Both the position numbers and the translations under genes were made by a program. Source: Caballeronia sp. NK8 (GTDB taxonomy: Bacteria; Pseudomonadota; Gammaproteobacteria; Burkholderiales; Burkholderiaceae). From it: 64,000 nucleotides of DNA. The notes below the pieces were generated by a model, which ran no database searches, had not been told where the DNA came from, and was given only the letters and a program-made list of their open reading frames with translations. This document shows positions 62,715-64,000 of the stretch, in pieces. The stretch is from positions 124,001 to 188,000 of the forward strand of contig NZ_AP024322.1 of NCBI RefSeq assembly GCF_018408855.1, given 5' to 3'. Within the stretch, counting starts at the first letter, position 1. The number at the start of each line of letters is the position of its first letter.

Positions 62715-64000
62715 TCAGGCGGCCGCCAGCACGCGCCGATACTGCACCGCCTCGGCGACGTGGGCGGCCTCGGGCATCTCGGCGCCGGCGAGATCCGCGA
62801 TCGTCCGCACGACTTTCAGCACGCGGTAGTACGCGCGCGCCGACCAGCCGAAGCGTTCGCCCGACGTGCGCAACAATGCTTCGCCTGCGGCATCGGGACG
62901 GCAGACCTGATCGGCTTCGCGGCCATCCAGCTCGCGATTGGTCTTGCCCTGACGCCGCGTCTGAACGTCCCGCGCCGCCGCGACGCGCGCCGCGACCACG
63001 GCGCTCGACTCGCCGCGCCGCGCGTCTCGCGCCGACAGTTCCGCAGGCGAGAGCGCCGGCAACTCGATCTGAATGTCGATGCGATCCATCAACGGCCCGG
63101 ACAATTTGCGCAGATAGCGCGCGGCGACATCGGGCGAGCAGCGGCAGCGTCCGCTCGGATCGCCACGCCAGCCGCACGGACACGGGTTCATCGCCGCGAC
63201 GAGCTGGCACGCGGCCGGAAAGTCGGCTTGCTGCGCGGCGCGCGAGATGGTGATCTGCCCGACTTCGAGCGGCTCGCGCAGGGTTTCGAGCACTTTGCGG
63301 TCGAATTCGGGAAGTTCGTCGAGAAACAGCACGCCGAGATGCGCCAGAGTAATTTCTCCGGGCTGCGGCGGATTGCGCCCGCCGACGAGCGCCGCCGCGC
63401 TCGACGAGTGATGCGGCGCGCGAAACGGCCTGCGCCGCCATTGCTCGGGCGTGAAGCCGATCGAACTCGCCGAGAGAATCGCGGCGGACGTGAGAGCTTC
63501 GTCGTCGTTCATCGGCGGAAGCAGGCCAGGCAGGCGCGCGGCGAGCATGGACTTGCCCGCGCCGGGCGGACCGACCATCAGCAGATGATGACCGCCCGCC
63601 GCCGCGACTTCCAGCGCGCGCCGCGCGGCGGGATGGCCGATGACATCGGCGAGATCGGCGAACGGCGCGGCGGCCGTGGGAAGCGGCACGGCGTGCACAG
63701 GCCGGAGCCGCGCGTCGGGCACGCCGTTCAAATGCGCGCAGAGCGCCCGCAGGTCCGCCGCGCCGAACACGTCGATGCCCGGCACCAGCGCGGCCTCCGG
63801 CGCGCTCGCGAGCGGCACGTAGATTTCCGGAATGCGGGTGTCTGCATCGCGCATCGATGCGTAATGGCGAGCCGCGCCGCAGACCATCGCGAAGGCGCCG
63901 CGCATCGGGCGCAGCGCGCCGGTCAGCGAAAGCTCCCCCGCGAACTCGCGATGCTCCAGCGCTTCAGCCGGAATCTGCCCACTCGCGGCGAGTATGCCGA
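62715..64000 (-). CDS. comM: YifB/ComM family Mg-chelatase-like AAA+ ATPase (5' end outside window)
   Basis: The frame stays open to the right edge, so the N-terminal part is missing; 428 residues are visible. ComM is a hexameric helicase that promotes branch migration during natural transformation. The N-terminal Lon-like part shows REFAGELSLTGALRPMRGAF. The AAA+ module has Walker A (GPPGAGKSMLAARLPGLLPP), Walker B (LFLDELPEF) and the zinc-type insertion CPCGWRGDPSGRCRC. The C-terminus (ARAYYRVLKVVRTIADLAG) is the ComM tail. Identification is firm. Confidence 0.94.
   Translation of the reverse strand, partial: GILAASGQIPAEALEHREFAGELSLTGALRPMRGAFAMVCGAARHYASMRDADTRIPEIYVPLASAPEAALVPGIDVFGAADLRALCAHLNGVPDARLRPVHAVPLPTAAAPFADLADVIGHPAARRALEVAAAGGHHLLMVGPPGAGKSMLAARLPGLLPPMNDDEALTSAAILSASSIGFTPEQWRRRPFRAPHHSSSAAALVGGRNPPQPGEITLAHLGVLFLDELPEFDRKVLETLREPLEVGQITISRAAQQADFPAACQLVAAMNPCPCGWRGDPSGRCRCSPDVAARYLRKLSGPLMDRIDIQIELPALSPAELSARDARRGESSAVVAARVAAARDVQTRRQGKTNRELDGREADQVCRPDAAGEALLRTSGERFGWSARAYYRVLKVVRTIADLAGAEMPEAAHVAEAVQYRRVLAAA

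Overview
The window is a GC-rich stretch of a Burkholderiaceae chromosome. The gene orders fit Paraburkholderia or Caballeronia best: flhC-motAB-che, a split metH, argS-SPOR-dsbA, birA-coaX, dacC-dat-ybeD-lipBA, a PhaM gene and a DUF2844/DUF3443 pair. This placement rests on gene order and protein motifs only. I found no rRNA, tRNA, CRISPR array, insertion sequence or integrase.

Layout. 1-11.7 kb: the 3' end of flhC, then a co-directional motility and chemotaxis operon (motA, motB, a cheY-like receiver, cheA, cheW, an MCP, cheR, cheD, cheB, cheY, cheZ) closed by an intrinsic terminator. 11.9-13.8 kb: a DUF2844/DUF3443 envelope protein pair. 13.9-20.9 kb (minus strand): a type VI secretion cargo island with vgrG, a giant rhs gene, an AT-rich gene for a two-helix membrane protein that is probably the immunity factor, and a free-standing PAAR gene. 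21-30.7 kb (mostly minus): SDR oxidoreductase, dsbA, SPOR protein, argS, DUF1840 (plus), a small exported peptide, metH in two pieces, DUF3567. 30.8-37.9 kb: enol-lactonase-like hydrolase, DUF3108 protein, IclR regulator, divergent FAH-family enzyme, amino-acid-type binding protein, enoyl-CoA hydratase family protein, PhaM. 38-41 kb: a MerR/cobalamin-binding regulator of the CarH/LitR type, a diiron desaturase-like protein and the heptose-1-phosphate adenylyltransferase. 41-43.8 kb: a small membrane protein, coaX, birA and a HigBA-like toxin-antitoxin pair. 43.9-49.8 kb: an Mce-type lipid transporter operon, VanZ protein, 2Fe-2S ferredoxin and alpha/beta hydrolase. 50-56 kb: cell-wall and lipoate genes (dacC, dat, ybeD, lipB, lipA), interrupted by a lysR/DUF2917 pair. 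56-61 kb: the C4-dicarboxylate module dctA-dctB-dctD with a clear sigma-54 promoter. 61-64 kb: TlpA-like thioredoxin, a hypothetical lipoprotein, an intergenic region with DnaA boxes, and comM running off the end.

Most of the window is core genome. The best leads for something new are the VgrG-Rhs module and the CarH-like locus. In the first, one apparent two-base duplication separates VgrG from Rhs, and a Gly-rich 185-residue tip is stop-to-start coupled to an AT-rich membrane immunity candidate. In the second, a predicted B12 photoreceptor sits beside repeated TGTCTATGAT motifs and a desaturase-like gene with its own 16-bp palindrome. Smaller curiosities are a three-copy RxELF repeat tail on CheD and a 9-codon ORF with a strong ribosome site between the dctA promoter and dctA.
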